Counted from the first letter of the stretch, positions 1 to 9,478 are shown. The stretch is 64,000 nt of DNA from Flavobacteriales bacterium (GCA_016710685.1 JADJVC010000002.1:992001-1056000), one strand, 5' to 3'. Notes: generated from the letters alone by a model not told the origin. Translations and numbers: made by a program.

Positions 1-2236
1 CGATCTGGCCACGGAGACCACGCGCGATTTCGTCTTGTCGGAATCTGTTACCGAAATGCATGATGTGGTGGTGACAGGTAGTGCGAAGGCCACCGAATTG
101 AAACGCGACCCCGTGCCAATTGCGATGGTGAGCAGGCGCTACTTGCGGGAAAATGCGTCCACCAATGCCATTGAGACGTTGAACAAGGTGCCGGGCGTAA
201 GTACGGTGAGCACGGGGCCGAATGTCTCCAAGCCCTACATCCGCGGGCTTGGGGGCAACCGCGTGCTAACGCTTTTCGACGGCGTGCGGCAAGAAGGGCA
301 GCAGTGGGGCGAAGAGCATGGCGTGGAAGTGGACCAGTTCCTGATCGACCGTGTGGAAGTGGTGAAAGGCCCGGCCAGCTTGATGTACGGCTCGGATGCA
401 TTGGCCGGTGTGATCAACTTGTTGCCTGCACCGCCAGTGCCTGCGGGAAGTTTGAATGATAGCGTGCTTGGCGCTTATGACACCAACAACAAGGGCATTT
501 CCAGTTCTGTGAATTTGGACGGAAACAACGGGAACCTCTTGTACGGCGGGCGTTTTAGCGGGAAGATCGCAAGCGACTACCGCAACCGTTATGATGGCGA
601 GGTCTACGGGACGAAGTACAACGAAAAGGACCTCAGCGCATACTTGGGTGTAAATCGATCATGGGGCTTCACGCGGCTGAAATTCAGCATCTACGATAAC
701 CTGCAAGAAGTGCCGGACGGCAGCAGGGACAGCACTTCGCGGCGTTTCACCTACCAAACTGCCGAGGAAGATGAAGCAGGGGTCATCGTTCCGGAAGCCG
801 TGCTGAACTCCTACACCATTGCCGACCTGCGCCAGCACGTGCAATACTACCGTGCTACGGCCATTTCCAGCTTCAACATTGGCGGCAGTCGACTTACTTC
901 CAAATTCGGCTTTTCGCGCAGCATACGGCGTGAATATGAGCATCCGCAAAGGCCCGACCTGCCTGGCCTTCACCTCATTCTCAACACCCTTACGTACGAC
1001 TTGAAATACCATTTCGCGGAGCTCAACGGTTGGGAACCCACCGTGGGCGTGAACGGCATGGTGCAAGCCAACAATGCGGCCGGTGGAACGGAACTGGTTG
1101 TGCCGAGCTATCGGCAGTTCGACATCGGGCCATTCCTGCACACCAAGAAAACTTTGGGCAAATGGGATGTTTCAGGCGGCGTGCGTTACGACATTAGAAA
1201 CTTCAGCAATGATGCGATGTTCACACGCATGGATCCGACCACCGGCTTTGACGTTGCTGCTGGCCCAAGCCCCGGCGACACGTCCGTGGTGAAACAGTTC
1301 GACAGCTATTCGCACATTTTCAACGGGGCAAGCGGCAGCCTTGGGGCCGCTTGGAACATGAACGAAAGGCTTACCCTGAAAGCCAACATCGGCCGCGGCT
1401 ACCGTGCGCCCAGCGTGGCGGAAACATCCGCGAAAGGCGTTCATCCAGGCACGGGCTTGCAGCAACTCGGGGATGAAAACCTGCCGCCAGAATTCAACTT
1501 GCAAGAGGACCTCGGCCTGTTTTACGACGGTACGCATGTAACAGTAAGCGCGGAGGTCTTCAACAACACCGTAAGCAATTACGTCTACAACGAAAAGTTG
1601 GCGTCGGTCTCCGGTGGCGATTCACTCTTCATGCAGGACGGGCAAGCCTATCCGGTATTCAAGTTCAAGCAGACCACTGCGCGGCTTTATGGCGGGGAAT
1701 TCAGCGTGGACGTGCATCCGCACCCGTTGGACCGGTTACACTTCGAGAACACGCTTTCATTCGTTTTTGCGGAGAATAGGGGAGGGAACGGGGCCTTGAT
1801 CACGGACAGCACCAAGTACCTGCCGTTGATCCCGCCGCTGCACACCAACAGCGAACTGCGCTGGGACATGCCGAAGGGCGCGGGTAGCTTCAAACGCTTA
1901 TTCGTGAAAGTCGGCGTACAAATGTTTGCCACTCAAGACCGGTTCTTCGCGGCATACGCTACTGAGACACGCACGCCGGGCTACACCTTGTTGGACGCGG
2001 GCTTTGGTGGCGATGTGGTGAACACGGCCGGCCGCACGCTCTTCTCCTTCACGGTGCTGGGTTCCAACTTGACCGATGTGGGCTATCAGAGCAACATGAG
2101 CCGTTTGAAGTATTTCGACGATTACCCCGTGAACGGCACAGGTCGCAGTGGCATCTACAACATGGGCCGCAACGTGAGCATCAAAGTAGTGGTGCCTTTT
2201 GACTTGAGAAGGAATGAAGCGAAACCAGTTCAGTAG
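1..2236 (+). CDS. TonB-dependent outer-membrane receptor (5' partial)
   Basis: Outer-membrane receptor of the TonB-dependent family, which imports siderophores, metal complexes or other large ligands using TonB energy. The frame is open to the left edge, so the true start and probably an N-terminal carboxypeptidase-regulatory-like domain lie outside. Visible are a plug domain (VPGVSTVSTG, YIRGLGGNRVLTLFDGVRQEG, RVEVVKGPASLMYGSDALAGVINLL) and a long beta-barrel of about 550 residues with typical strands such as NIGRGYRAPSVAE. It ends in a barrel-like segment without an obvious C-terminal Phe. The substrate cannot be told from sequence. No SusD partner follows; the next gene is an unrelated lipoprotein. 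Confidence 0.9.
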   Translation, partial: DLATETTRDFVLSESVTEMHDVVVTGSAKATELKRDPVPIAMVSRRYLRENASTNAIETLNKVPGVSTVSTGPNVSKPYIRGLGGNRVLTLFDGVRQEGQQWGEEHGVEVDQFLIDRVEVVKGPASLMYGSDALAGVINLLPAPPVPAGSLNDSVLGAYDTNNKGISSSVNLDGNNGNLLYGGRFSGKIASDYRNRYDGEVYGTKYNEKDLSAYLGVNRSWGFTRLKFSIYDNLQEVPDGSRDSTSRRFTYQTAEEDEAGVIVPEAVLNSYTIADLRQHVQYYRATAISSFNIGGSRLTSKFGFSRSIRREYEHPQRPDLPGLHLILNTLTYDLKYHFAELNGWEPTVGVNGMVQANNAAGGTELVVPSYRQFDIGPFLHTKKTLGKWDVSGGVRYDIRNFSNDAMFTRMDPTTGFDVAAGPSPGDTSVVKQFDSYSHIFNGASGSLGAAWNMNERLTLKANIGRGYRAPSVAETSAKGVHPGTGLQQLGDENLPPEFNLQEDLGLFYDGTHVTVSAEVFNNTVSNYVYNEKLASVSGGDSLFMQDGQAYPVFKFKQTTARLYGGEFSVDVHPHPLDRLHFENTLSFVFAENRGGNGALITDSTKYLPLIPPLHTNSELRWDMPKGAGSFKRLFVKVGVQMFATQDRFFAAYATETRTPGYTLLDAGFGGDVVNTAGRTLFSFTVLGSNLTDVGYQSNMSRLKYFDDYPVNGTGRSGIYNMGRNVSIKVVVPFDLRRNEAKPVQ

Positions 2237-2304
2237 AACAAAAAATATTTCGCGCCCGGATGAAATTTCCGGGCCGGTAAAGGCGTTCCGTTGGAAAGCC
2301 TGCC

Positions 2305-2913
2305 ATGATTTTTCGCGCCTCGATCTTTCCTGCGTTGCTCATCGGGTTGTTATCCTGCGGAAATGTGGCTCCGATAAAGGAGTCGGCAGCTCCGGAAAAT
2401 GCTGTCGTCGCTGTTGCGAAGGAGCGGGTTCCATTGGCACAAGTGCTGGATAGCCTGAAGGTGGATCCGCAGAAAATCTGGTTCTTGGTGATGAAGTCCA
2501 AGCGTGCATTCAAAGTGATGGTCGATAGCACGGAACTGCGCGTTTATCCTTGCGTGTTAGGCGAGCAACCGGTGGGGGACAAACGCATGCAAGGCGACAA
2601 GCGCACCCCGGAAGGCACCTTCACGTTCCGCAGCAAACGCAGGCCGCACAAATGGCATGTCTTCATCCACATCGATTACCCGAACGCTGAAAGCCGGCGG
2701 CGCTTCGCGGATCGGAAAGCAAGCGGTGAGATTCCGGCGAATGCGGCCATTGGCGGCGAAGTGGGAATTCACGGAGTGCCCGATGGCATGGACGAATGGA
2801 TCACAACCGGCCAGGACTGGACCTTCGGCTGTATCGCCTTAAAAAACACCGATGTGGATGAGATCTATCCGTTGATCACGCCGTGGAAAACGAAGCTGGT
2901 GATTCGACCTTGA
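2305..2913 (+). CDS. L,D-transpeptidase (YkuD) family lipoprotein
   Basis: Predicted YkuD-fold L,D-transpeptidase of 202 residues, a family that forms 3-3 peptidoglycan crosslinks or attaches proteins to peptidoglycan. The N-terminus has a hydrophobic segment ending in a lipobox (LLSC, Cys18), so it is probably a periplasm-facing lipoprotein. The catalytic region carries His156 in GIHGVPDG and Cys176 in WTFGCIAL. The usual Ser before Gly-Cys is replaced by Phe, with Thr one position earlier. Residues 75-120 (RVYPCVLGEQPVGDK, GDKRTPEGTF) match the conserved entry strand of the fold. It stands alone, 68 bp after the receptor gene and convergent with purE. Confidence 0.85.
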   Translation: MIFRASIFPALLIGLLSCGNVAPIKESAAPENAVVAVAKERVPLAQVLDSLKVDPQKIWFLVMKSKRAFKVMVDSTELRVYPCVLGEQPVGDKRMQGDKRTPEGTFTFRSKRRPHKWHVFIHIDYPNAESRRRFADRKASGEIPANAAIGGEVGIHGVPDGMDEWITTGQDWTFGCIALKNTDVDEIYPLITPWKTKLVIRP

Positions 2914-2916
2914 CAT

Positions 2917-2944
2917 GTAGGGGCGATGCATGCATCGTTCCTAC
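2917..2944. repeat. GC-rich palindromic intergenic repeat, copy 1
   Basis: A near-perfect palindrome centred on GATGCATGCATC with GTAGG/CCTAC outer arms lies between the convergent transpeptidase and purE genes, overlapping the last 4 bp of purE. The same core recurs at 30627-30647. Its position between convergent 3' ends would suit a bidirectional terminator or a REP-like element; no T-run follows. Confidence 0.6.
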
Positions 2945-3444
2945 CTATCAAACCCGTTCGGGAACTGCTGCTGCATCGCTTTGATGCCTTCCTTCACCTT
3001 CTCTTCTTGTTCGCCTTTGAACGCGGCCATTTTTTCGGCCAGTTTTGCATCGGAAACCGCAATGATCTGCACTGCTAACAGCCCGGCGTTGCGCGCGCCG
3101 TTCACGGCAACAGTTGCCACGGGCACGCCTGCGGGCATTTGCACGATGCTGAGGAGTGAGTCCCAGCCATCAATGCTGTTGCGGCTCTTAATGGGCACGC
3201 CGATAACGGGCAGCGTAGTAAGGGAAGCCACCATGCCGGGCAAATGTGCGGCTCCTCCGGCCCCGGCGATGATCACCTTCAGGCCACGGTCGGCGGCGCC
3301 TTTTGCGTAGGCCACCATGCGGTCAGGCGTACGGTGTGCGCTTACCACGGTAACTTCATAGTCCATATCGAATTCCTTCATCGTGTCCACCGCTTCGCGC
3401 ATGATCTCCAGATCACTGCGGCTACCCATGATAATTCCGATCAT
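2941..3444 (-). CDS. purE: N5-carboxyaminoimidazole ribonucleotide mutase PurE
   Basis: Class I PurE, 167 residues, converting N5-CAIR to CAIR in de novo purine synthesis in the cytoplasm. It has the N-terminal GSRSD motif (residues 7-11), the SAHRTP motif (35-40) and the glycine-rich GAGGAAHLPGM stretch with His67. The start overlaps the purK stop as ATGA, so the two are translationally coupled. This is the usual purK-purE pairing of a two-step ATP-dependent carboxylation route. Confidence 0.97.
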   Translation of the reverse strand: MIGIIMGSRSDLEIMREAVDTMKEFDMDYEVTVVSAHRTPDRMVAYAKGAADRGLKVIIAGAGGAAHLPGMVASLTTLPVIGVPIKSRNSIDGWDSLLSIVQMPAGVPVATVAVNGARNAGLLAVQIIAVSDAKLAEKMAAFKGEQEEKVKEGIKAMQQQFPNGFDR

Positions 3445-4604
3445 ACTGTTGTGTTTTTCGTTGTCTTATTCTTTTCTTGAGGCACGACTTTCGCATGTGC
3501 TTTTGCCACTTTCACAGCTTTATCCACAGCATCGCTAGTGGGAGCAACAATGGTGACATGTCCCATTTTTCTTCCGGAACGTGTTTCGCGCTTGCCGTAA
3601 AGATGGATGAAGGTTCCGGGTTCAGCCAAGAGTTCCGAAGCCCCCTTAAGCTGAGGTGTTCCAGTGCCGCCTTCGCCCACCAAGTTCACCATGGCCGCTT
3701 GGCCATGCATGCGCGTATCGCCTGTGGGCCAGCCCATATATGCGCGTAGTAGCTGGTCGAACTGGGAACTGGCGCAGGCCTCGATGGTGAAGTGGCCGCT
3801 GTTATGTGCCCGTGGTGCGGTCTCGTTCACGATCAGTTCGTTCTTCGGCGTAAGGAACATTTCCACGGCGTAGATGCCCGGTGCGTTGAATGCGTTTGCC
3901 ACGTCCAACGCCAATGCTTTTGCGGCATCGATGATGGAAGTGGCGCAGCGTGCCGGCGCCAACAACAGGTCCACCATATTGAGTGTTGGGTCAAACACCA
4001 TTTCAACCGGATCATAGGCCACCGTGGTGCCATCTGTTCCGCGTACTGCGATCACAGCAAGTTCCTTGGAAATTGGAACGCGTGGTTCCAACACACAAGG
4101 GCCGTCGAAGGCCCGCCCCATGTCCGCTGTATCCGTGATCGCCATTACGCCTTTACCATCGTAGCCGCCGGTGCGTGTTTTCAGGAACGCGGGCAATATG
4201 GCGGCATGTCTCTGGAGGTCCAATCCATTTTCGATCAAGGTGAATGCTGAGGTGGGGATTCCGTGCTTTACATAGAACTCCTTTTGCGCTCCTTTATCCT
4301 GAATAATGCGCAACGTGGCAGCGGATGGAATTACGGTTTTGCCTTGGCGTTCCAGCTCCATCAATGCGTCTACGCTCACATGTTCAATCTCAATCCCCAC
4401 TACGTCCACGTCCTTAGCGAAGAGCAGTACAGTGTCGCGATCATCAAAGCGGCCTAGCGTGAAGCTGGTTGCCAAATGCGCACATGGGCAATCCGGGTCG
4501 GGGTCCAAGACGTGTACGTCCACATCGTAACGCAAGGCATTCTCCAGGAACATGCGTCCCAACTGGCCGCCGCCCAAGATCCCGATCCGCCTGTTACCGG
4601 CCAT
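3441..4604 (-). CDS. purK: N5-carboxyaminoimidazole ribonucleotide synthase PurK
   Basis: ATP-grasp enzyme of 387 residues that carboxylates AIR with bicarbonate and ATP, feeding PurE encoded just downstream with a 4-bp overlap. The N-terminal Rossmann-like motif GILGGGQLGRM (residues 8-18) and the ATP-grasp segment with FLKTRTGGYDGKG are clear, as is the NETAPRAHNSGH motif near residue 260. The C-terminus is Lys-rich and runs slightly past the conserved domain (VVPQEKNKTTKN). Confidence 0.97.
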   Translation of the reverse strand: MAGNRRIGILGGGQLGRMFLENALRYDVDVHVLDPDPDCPCAHLATSFTLGRFDDRDTVLLFAKDVDVVGIEIEHVSVDALMELERQGKTVIPSAATLRIIQDKGAQKEFYVKHGIPTSAFTLIENGLDLQRHAAILPAFLKTRTGGYDGKGVMAITDTADMGRAFDGPCVLEPRVPISKELAVIAVRGTDGTTVAYDPVEMVFDPTLNMVDLLLAPARCATSIIDAAKALALDVANAFNAPGIYAVEMFLTPKNELIVNETAPRAHNSGHFTIEACASSQFDQLLRAYMGWPTGDTRMHGQAAMVNLVGEGGTGTPQLKGASELLAEPGTFIHLYGKRETRSGRKMGHVTIVAPTSDAVDKAVKVAKAHAKVVPQEKNKTTKNTTV

Positions 4605-4637
4605 GGCCGCGAAGTTACCCGGTTGCGGACAATCGCT

Positions 4638-5240
4638 TCACCGGTGACGTGAACGGCTACTGCCGAATTGCACAAAACGGTAGCCGCAGGTGAGCTGCAC
4701 GGCCCTGCTGGTAGGGTAGAGGGCATCGTCCTGCTTCAGTAGTTCGGTCATGCCTCCACAATAGCGCAAAGTGATGTCGAATCCCGATTTCCCGTCCAGG
4801 CCGATACCGGCCAACAGGCCCATTTCGGTAGTCTGCATGCGGTCTACCGCGTCCTTGCCATCGGCGGTGGCCATCACTGCGAATGCTCCAAACGCGCCAG
4901 CTTGAAGATTGAATGTGTGGTCCAAGAAGAATTTTGCTACCACGGGGAAATGCAAGTTCAAGGCTCGGAAGGCCAGGGTGCGGCCTTCGGCGACCTTCTG
5001 CGTTGCGCCTTGGTAGGAGAGCAGCAGTTCAGGTTGTAGCTCAATACGGTTGCCAACGCCGAGCGGCCCATAGACCCCGCCCAAAAAGCCGGGAACGGGC
5101 CGGAAAGCAGAGGCGGCAGACCGCCAGGTGGTAAGCTGTGGACCGCCTTTCAACCCGATACCGGAGGCAGGTTGTTGTGCCACCAACGCGCCAGCGGAAC
5201 CGAGCAGAGCGAATAAGGTGAAGTGGCGGAACATGGGCAT
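4638..5240 (-). CDS. Outer-membrane beta-barrel protein (PorT-like fold)
   Basis: A 200-residue secreted protein with a signal peptide (HFTLFALLGSAGALVAQ) followed by alternating hydrophobic strands such as GIGLKGGPQLTTW, RIELQPELLLSYQG and GFDITLRYCGG. This is the pattern of small eight-strand outer-membrane barrels often annotated PorT-like in Bacteroidota. It lies 33 bp upstream of purK on the same strand and may be cotranscribed, but no functional link is evident. The exact role is unknown. Confidence 0.7.
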   Translation of the reverse strand: MPMFRHFTLFALLGSAGALVAQQPASGIGLKGGPQLTTWRSAASAFRPVPGFLGGVYGPLGVGNRIELQPELLLSYQGATQKVAEGRTLAFRALNLHFPVVAKFFLDHTFNLQAGAFGAFAVMATADGKDAVDRMQTTEMGLLAGIGLDGKSGFDITLRYCGGMTELLKQDDALYPTSRAVQLTCGYRFVQFGSSRSRHR

Positions 5241-5356
5241 GGATTGCCCACCGCTTTACGCAAGGTGGATTGCCGGGTTTCGCAGATAAACCGCCTTTTC
5301 GACCAAGCCGTGTAATGCTTCGCTTCGGCAGAGAAAAGGGCCGCTCAACGCAATGT

Positions 5357-7486
5357 TCAGTGCATGCCAGCCGCGAACCTTACCGCATAACGCTTCCCGT
5401 CCAACGTCACCAAGACCTGGTAAACACCCGCAGCCAAATTGCCCATGGGGAGGTCAACCGAATTTCCTTGAGCCACCGGATGGGCAAGTATGCGCCCTGA
5501 GGCATCAGTCAATACCACTTGCTGTTCCTTGGCTTGTAACGGCCAGCCGATCGTGACATGGTCCGCAAATGTGCGCAAGTTCAACGAGCTTGGCGATGTT
5601 TCCGTGATTCCTGAAGGTCCGGTGATCATCACGGTGTAATCCTCTGTTTCACCCCAGGAGAAATCGACGCAGGGGTCCGGGTTGTTCGGCTCGCCGCCTG
5701 CAATGTCGGGGAACGAGCAACGCACACGCATGCGGGTGTTGCCGAGCACGGCATTGTTGGGCACGGTAAACGCAAAGCCGACCAATTGACTCGGTGCGCT
5801 GGTCAATATGGACCCCACCATCTCGTTCGTTGCGAAATCTTGGTTCCCATTAAAATCAATCCATACGGCCAAGTAATCCTCGTTGTAATAACCGGAGGTA
5901 ACTTCCACGGTGTATGTGTTATTGCGTACCAATGTGGTGCTTAGCGACGTGTAATCCGAGTAGGTCGGCTCGTCATCCGCGCCTGTGCCCAGGTTTGCGA
6001 TGCTGCCCAGGACCACGCCATCCACAAAATCACCATCAATGGTGCCATTTACCGATGTTGGGATGCAATAGGAACCTCCACTGCCTTGAATCACCACTTG
6101 GTAATCCTCGGTTTCGCCGTACTGATAGTTGTCACAAGGGGCAACCTCGGTAACGCCTGCTGCGAGGTAAACGCCCCGTACACGAAGTATGGTTGCGCCC
6201 GCGGGTGTGCTCGCCGGCACAGTAAAGGAGATAGTCTGGGTCTGGTTAATGGCGGTGGTGGTGAATTCACCTAGTTTTTCCCCAGCGCTGAAGGTGTCGT
6301 CACCGTTGTAATCGATCCAAGCCGCATAATGGTCAGGCTGATAGGATCCGCCTTGGATGGAAATCGTGTACGCCACGCCTTGGCCTAAGGTAGTGGAATA
6401 GCTGCCGGTGTAGTCGTGATAGGAAGGTCCGCTCGTGGATCCGCTGTTGGAGTTGTTGATGCTGCCCAGTACAACGCTGTTGATGTAGTCGCCGTCACTG
6501 GTGCCCGTTGTGGAAGTGGGGATACAGGGCCCGCCAGGTGTTGGGTTTCCGCATCCGGGGCTGCTCAGCAAGCCGGAGCGTATGCCGTTTACCACGCCGG
6601 TCATCACGTTGGATTGGCCCGTGGTGAACATCATGGTGCAGTTGCTGTAGTCCATGAAGTTCTCGTATTGCGTAAGGGTGCTGCATTTCATCAAATTCGT
6701 ATTGCTGCAGCTGAAGGTGGGGCTGTCAGTGGATGGCGTATCGGAAATACCGTCGCCGGGGGAGCAACTTCCGCTTCCGCTGCCCCATGGATGGTTCAAA
6801 CCGAGATAGTGACCCACTTCGTGCGTGGCGGTCCGGTCGCCGGTGCCGGTTCCGTAGTCATAGTCCAGTACCAGCCCGTCAATGGCGCTGCCCACAATGC
6901 CACCATACGGCAAATAGGCATAGCCGGCGGTGACCAGCCCTCCTGTAGCACCGCTGGTAATGTCGCAGATCCAGATGTTCAGGTATTGGGTCGGTGTCCA
7001 AGGAGCAATGCCCTTAGGTGCGCTCTTCATGTCATCCGTTTCGGTGTCCGGGTTGAACCATGTCTCCGTGGAATTCGTGCGCGTAATGCCGTCGGTGGGA
7101 TTGCCGTTGGGGTCGACCGAGGCCAAACAAAACTCGATACCTACGTTGGCCCTTGAACCAGCGAACGTTGGCCGAACGCTGTTGTAGTCAGCATTCATGG
7201 CTTGGTAATCGGCATTCATCTGCGCGATGATGTTTTGGATCACCGTATTGGACACGTTCTCTGCCGTTGTGTTCCAGACTACGTGTACCGCCACCGGTAT
7301 CGTCAGGAGGCCGCCGCCCCGGATGTATCCTTGTTCCAGCGCCGTTGCTTCAGCCGCAAGGTCCACATGCTGGCCGTGTTGTTCAAGCCAACGTTCAGTA
7401 ATGGTGGATGACAAGCACTTGTCCTGTGCAACGGAAACGCCGGCCAGAATTAATGAAAGTGTAGCAAAAAAGTAGCGATATGCCAT
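5357..7486 (-). CDS. Secreted M43 (pappalysin-like) zinc metalloprotease with GEVED domains and T9SS tail
   Basis: Secreted protease of 709 residues. I start it at the Met of MAYRYFFATL because this gives a clean signal peptide (cut near SVAQ) and avoids overlap with rpe; the frame is open further upstream. The zinc site HEVGHYLGLNH spans residues 222-232, and a Met-turn-like segment (ENFMDYSNCTMMF) follows. Two GEVED-type modules end in YGETEDYQVVI and WGETEDYTVMI. The last 80 residues (SSLNLRTFADHVTI to GKRYAVRFAAG) form a T9SS type A sorting domain, so export to the surface or medium is expected. The substrate is unknown. Confidence 0.88.
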   Translation of the reverse strand: MAYRYFFATLSLILAGVSVAQDKCLSSTITERWLEQHGQHVDLAAEATALEQGYIRGGGLLTIPVAVHVVWNTTAENVSNTVIQNIIAQMNADYQAMNADYNSVRPTFAGSRANVGIEFCLASVDPNGNPTDGITRTNSTETWFNPDTETDDMKSAPKGIAPWTPTQYLNIWICDITSGATGGLVTAGYAYLPYGGIVGSAIDGLVLDYDYGTGTGDRTATHEVGHYLGLNHPWGSGSGSCSPGDGISDTPSTDSPTFSCSNTNLMKCSTLTQYENFMDYSNCTMMFTTGQSNVMTGVVNGIRSGLLSSPGCGNPTPGGPCIPTSTTGTSDGDYINSVVLGSINNSNSGSTSGPSYHDYTGSYSTTLGQGVAYTISIQGGSYQPDHYAAWIDYNGDDTFSAGEKLGEFTTTAINQTQTISFTVPASTPAGATILRVRGVYLAAGVTEVAPCDNYQYGETEDYQVVIQGSGGSYCIPTSVNGTIDGDFVDGVVLGSIANLGTGADDEPTYSDYTSLSTTLVRNNTYTVEVTSGYYNEDYLAVWIDFNGNQDFATNEMVGSILTSAPSQLVGFAFTVPNNAVLGNTRMRVRCSFPDIAGGEPNNPDPCVDFSWGETEDYTVMITGPSGITETSPSSLNLRTFADHVTIGWPLQAKEQQVVLTDASGRILAHPVAQGNSVDLPMGNLAAGVYQVLVTLDGKRYAVRFAAGMH

Positions 7487-7526
7487 GGCTGTAACGGTTT
7501 GAACGGGTAAAATTAGCTGTTTGAAA

Positions 7527-8177
7527 CTATTGCGCATAAAGCTCCGCGATCGCCTTTTCCGGTGCACCTGCGCTAAAGACACTGTTTCCCGCCACCAACA
7601 CGTCCGCGCCGCCTTCTATCAAGGCCTTCGCGTTCGCATGGCTAACACCTCCATCCACTTCGATCAGGAAATTCGCGCCCAAGCGCTGCCGCAGCTCGCG
7701 TAAGGCATCCAATTTCCGGAAGGTGTTCGGGATGAATTTTTGCCCGCCGAAACCAGGGTTCACGCTCATCAGGCACACCAGGTCGATGTCATTCGCAACA
7801 TCCTCCAGCAAAAGTGCCGGTGTATGCGGATTGATCGCGACACCGGCTTTCATGCCTTCTTTTTTGATGGCCTGAATGCTGCGGTGCAAATGCGTGCAAG
7901 CCTCGTAATGCACCGTAAGGCGGTCCGCGCCAGCTTCACAAAAAGCCGGTATGAAGCGGTCCGGCTTAACGATCATCAAATGGACGTCCAAGATTTTCTT
8001 CGTCAAAGGGCGCACCGCCTTAATAACCGGAAAGCCGAAACTGATGTTGGGCACGAATGCCCCGTCCATCACATCCAAGTGCAACCATTCCGCAGCACTG
8101 CGGTCGATCATTGAAACGGCTTCGCCCAAATGGGCGAAATCAGCGGAAAGCAGGGAGGGGGCAACAATGTGGGCCAT
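7527..8177 (-). CDS. rpe: Ribulose-phosphate 3-epimerase
   Basis: TIM-barrel enzyme of 216 residues interconverting ribulose 5-phosphate and xylulose 5-phosphate in the pentose phosphate pathway. The family motifs are APSLLSADFAHL at the N-terminus, HLDVMDGAFVPNISFG (residues 33-48), MSVNPGFGGQKF and the C-terminal phosphate-binding EVDGGVSHANAK plus GADVLVAGNSVF. Length is typical. It sits between the sigma factor gene and the protease gene on the same strand. Confidence 0.97.
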   Translation of the reverse strand: MAHIVAPSLLSADFAHLGEAVSMIDRSAAEWLHLDVMDGAFVPNISFGFPVIKAVRPLTKKILDVHLMIVKPDRFIPAFCEAGADRLTVHYEACTHLHRSIQAIKKEGMKAGVAINPHTPALLLEDVANDIDLVCLMSVNPGFGGQKFIPNTFRKLDALRELRQRLGANFLIEVDGGVSHANAKALIEGGADVLVAGNSVFSAGAPEKAIAELYAQ

Positions 8178-8245
8178 GGCTGGCCGCTAAGGTATTGCCC
8201 ACGCTTTAAGCAGATGGAAAGTGGAAATTACAGGGCCCCCGGAAT

Positions 8246-9115
8246 TCAATCGTCGAGGTATGTCCGCAGTCCGCGGCCACGGCCTGCATGCTTCAACCGG
8301 CGAATGGCCTTTTCCTTGATCTGGCGGACGCGCTCGCGGGTGAGGTCGAACTTGCGGCCGATCTCCTCTAACGTATGCGGCTGGTGGCCTCCTAAGCCGA
8401 AGTAGAGGCGGATCACATCGCCTTCACGACCGGTGAGCCCGTCGAGCGAACGTTCCACTTCTTGCCTCAAACTGTCGTTCATCAGCTCCTGCATAGGGTC
8501 GGGCTGATCGGAGTTGCTCATCAGGTCGTACATGTTGCCGCTGTCCCCATCATCGCGCATGGGTGCGTCCATGCTGAGGTGGCGCGCGGTATTGCTCATG
8601 CTGGTCTTCACTTCGTCCAAGCTCATTTCCAGCAGTTCGGAAAGTTCCAATGCGGTGGGTGGACGTTCGTGCTCCTGCTCCAAGCGTGCAAAGGCCTTGT
8701 TGATCTTGTTGATGGATCCGATCTTGTTCAGCGGCAAGCGCACAATACGGGCTTGTTCGGCCAAGCTCTGGAGGATCTGTTGCCGGATCCACCACACGGC
8801 GTAGCTGATGAATTTGAAACCACGCGTCTCGTCGAAACGGCCGGCGGCTTTGATCAATCCGAGGTTTCCTTCGCTGATCAGATCGGGCAATGTGAGGCCC
8901 TGGCCTTGGTATTGCTTGGCCACGGAAACAACGAAGCGCAGGTTCGCCTTGCAGAGCGCTTCCAATGCGTCGTTGTCGCCCTGCTTGATCTTGCGGGCAA
9001 GTTCCACTTCCTCCTGGGCGGTGATCAATTTCACCTTGCCGATCTCGGTGAGGTATTTGTCCAGCGACGGAGTGTCGCGGTTGGTTACCTGCTTGGAGAT
9101 CTTGAGCTGTCGCAT
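8246..9115 (-). CDS. rpoD: Primary RNA polymerase sigma factor, RpoD/SigA type
   Basis: Housekeeping sigma factor of 289 residues; Bacteroidota lack the long N-terminal region of proteobacterial RpoD, and this length fits. I take MRQLKISKQ as the start, as in relatives; an in-frame ATG three codons upstream is possible. Region 1.2 (DTPSLDKYLTEIGK), region 2 (NLRFVVSVAKQYQGQGL, FDETRGFKFISYAVWWIRQQI), region 3 and the region 4 helix-turn-helix (TLEEIGRKFDLTRERVRQIKEKA) are all present. It should read the TAnnTTTG-type promoters seen in this window. Confidence 0.96.
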   Translation of the reverse strand: MRQLKISKQVTNRDTPSLDKYLTEIGKVKLITAQEEVELARKIKQGDNDALEALCKANLRFVVSVAKQYQGQGLTLPDLISEGNLGLIKAAGRFDETRGFKFISYAVWWIRQQILQSLAEQARIVRLPLNKIGSINKINKAFARLEQEHERPPTALELSELLEMSLDEVKTSMSNTARHLSMDAPMRDDGDSGNMYDLMSNSDQPDPMQELMNDSLRQEVERSLDGLTGREGDVIRLYFGLGGHQPHTLEEIGRKFDLTRERVRQIKEKAIRRLKHAGRGRGLRTYLDD

Positions 9116-9420
9116 ACGTGCCATGAGCGCTGAATAGGGGAGTGGGACTGGGGTGTTTGAACGGTTACTTACGGCCCGTGGTTACGCTTTGGACCGGAAT
9201 TCTCCCCAATGTTGGCGCGGTTGACGACCAGTACGGCATTCCATGCGATGAATGACTGAAAAACCAGAAAGGTCCATTTTGGGGGAGGGGGCAGGGGGGG
9301 AAAGGGGGGGGGGGGCGGGGCCCACCGGGGTTTCCCGGCAAGGGGGGGGGGGGAGGAACGCGCGGGGGAAAGGGGGGGCGGGGGGGGGGTCTTTATCCGA
9401 AGGCGTTCTATGCGGTGCTG
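9116..9420. other. Gene-free stretch with extreme poly-G tract
   Basis: Between the sigma factor start and the pnp terminator there is no credible gene. Bases 9281-9390 are dominated by runs of 5 to 13 G on the plus strand, broken only by short interruptions. The flanks resemble each other: the CTGAAAAAC(C)AGAAAGG stretch occurs near 9256 and again at 9418, just outside each end of the G tract. Either this is a real G-quadruplex-prone, slippage-prone locus, or the run is a low-quality sequencing or assembly artefact near the terminator hairpin. Confidence 0.75.
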
Positions 9421-9457
9421 AAAAACAGAAAGGCCGCCTTTTCAGGGGCGGCCTTTC
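9421..9457 (-). terminator. Rho-independent terminator of pnp
   Basis: A perfect 11-bp inverted repeat (GAAAGGCCGCC and its complement, 9428-9438 and 9447-9457) with an 8-base loop lies 22 bp after the pnp stop. On the minus strand it is followed almost at once by five T, the layout of an intrinsic terminator. Confidence 0.85.
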
Positions 9458-9478
9458 GTTCAATAGCGTAATACAGGC

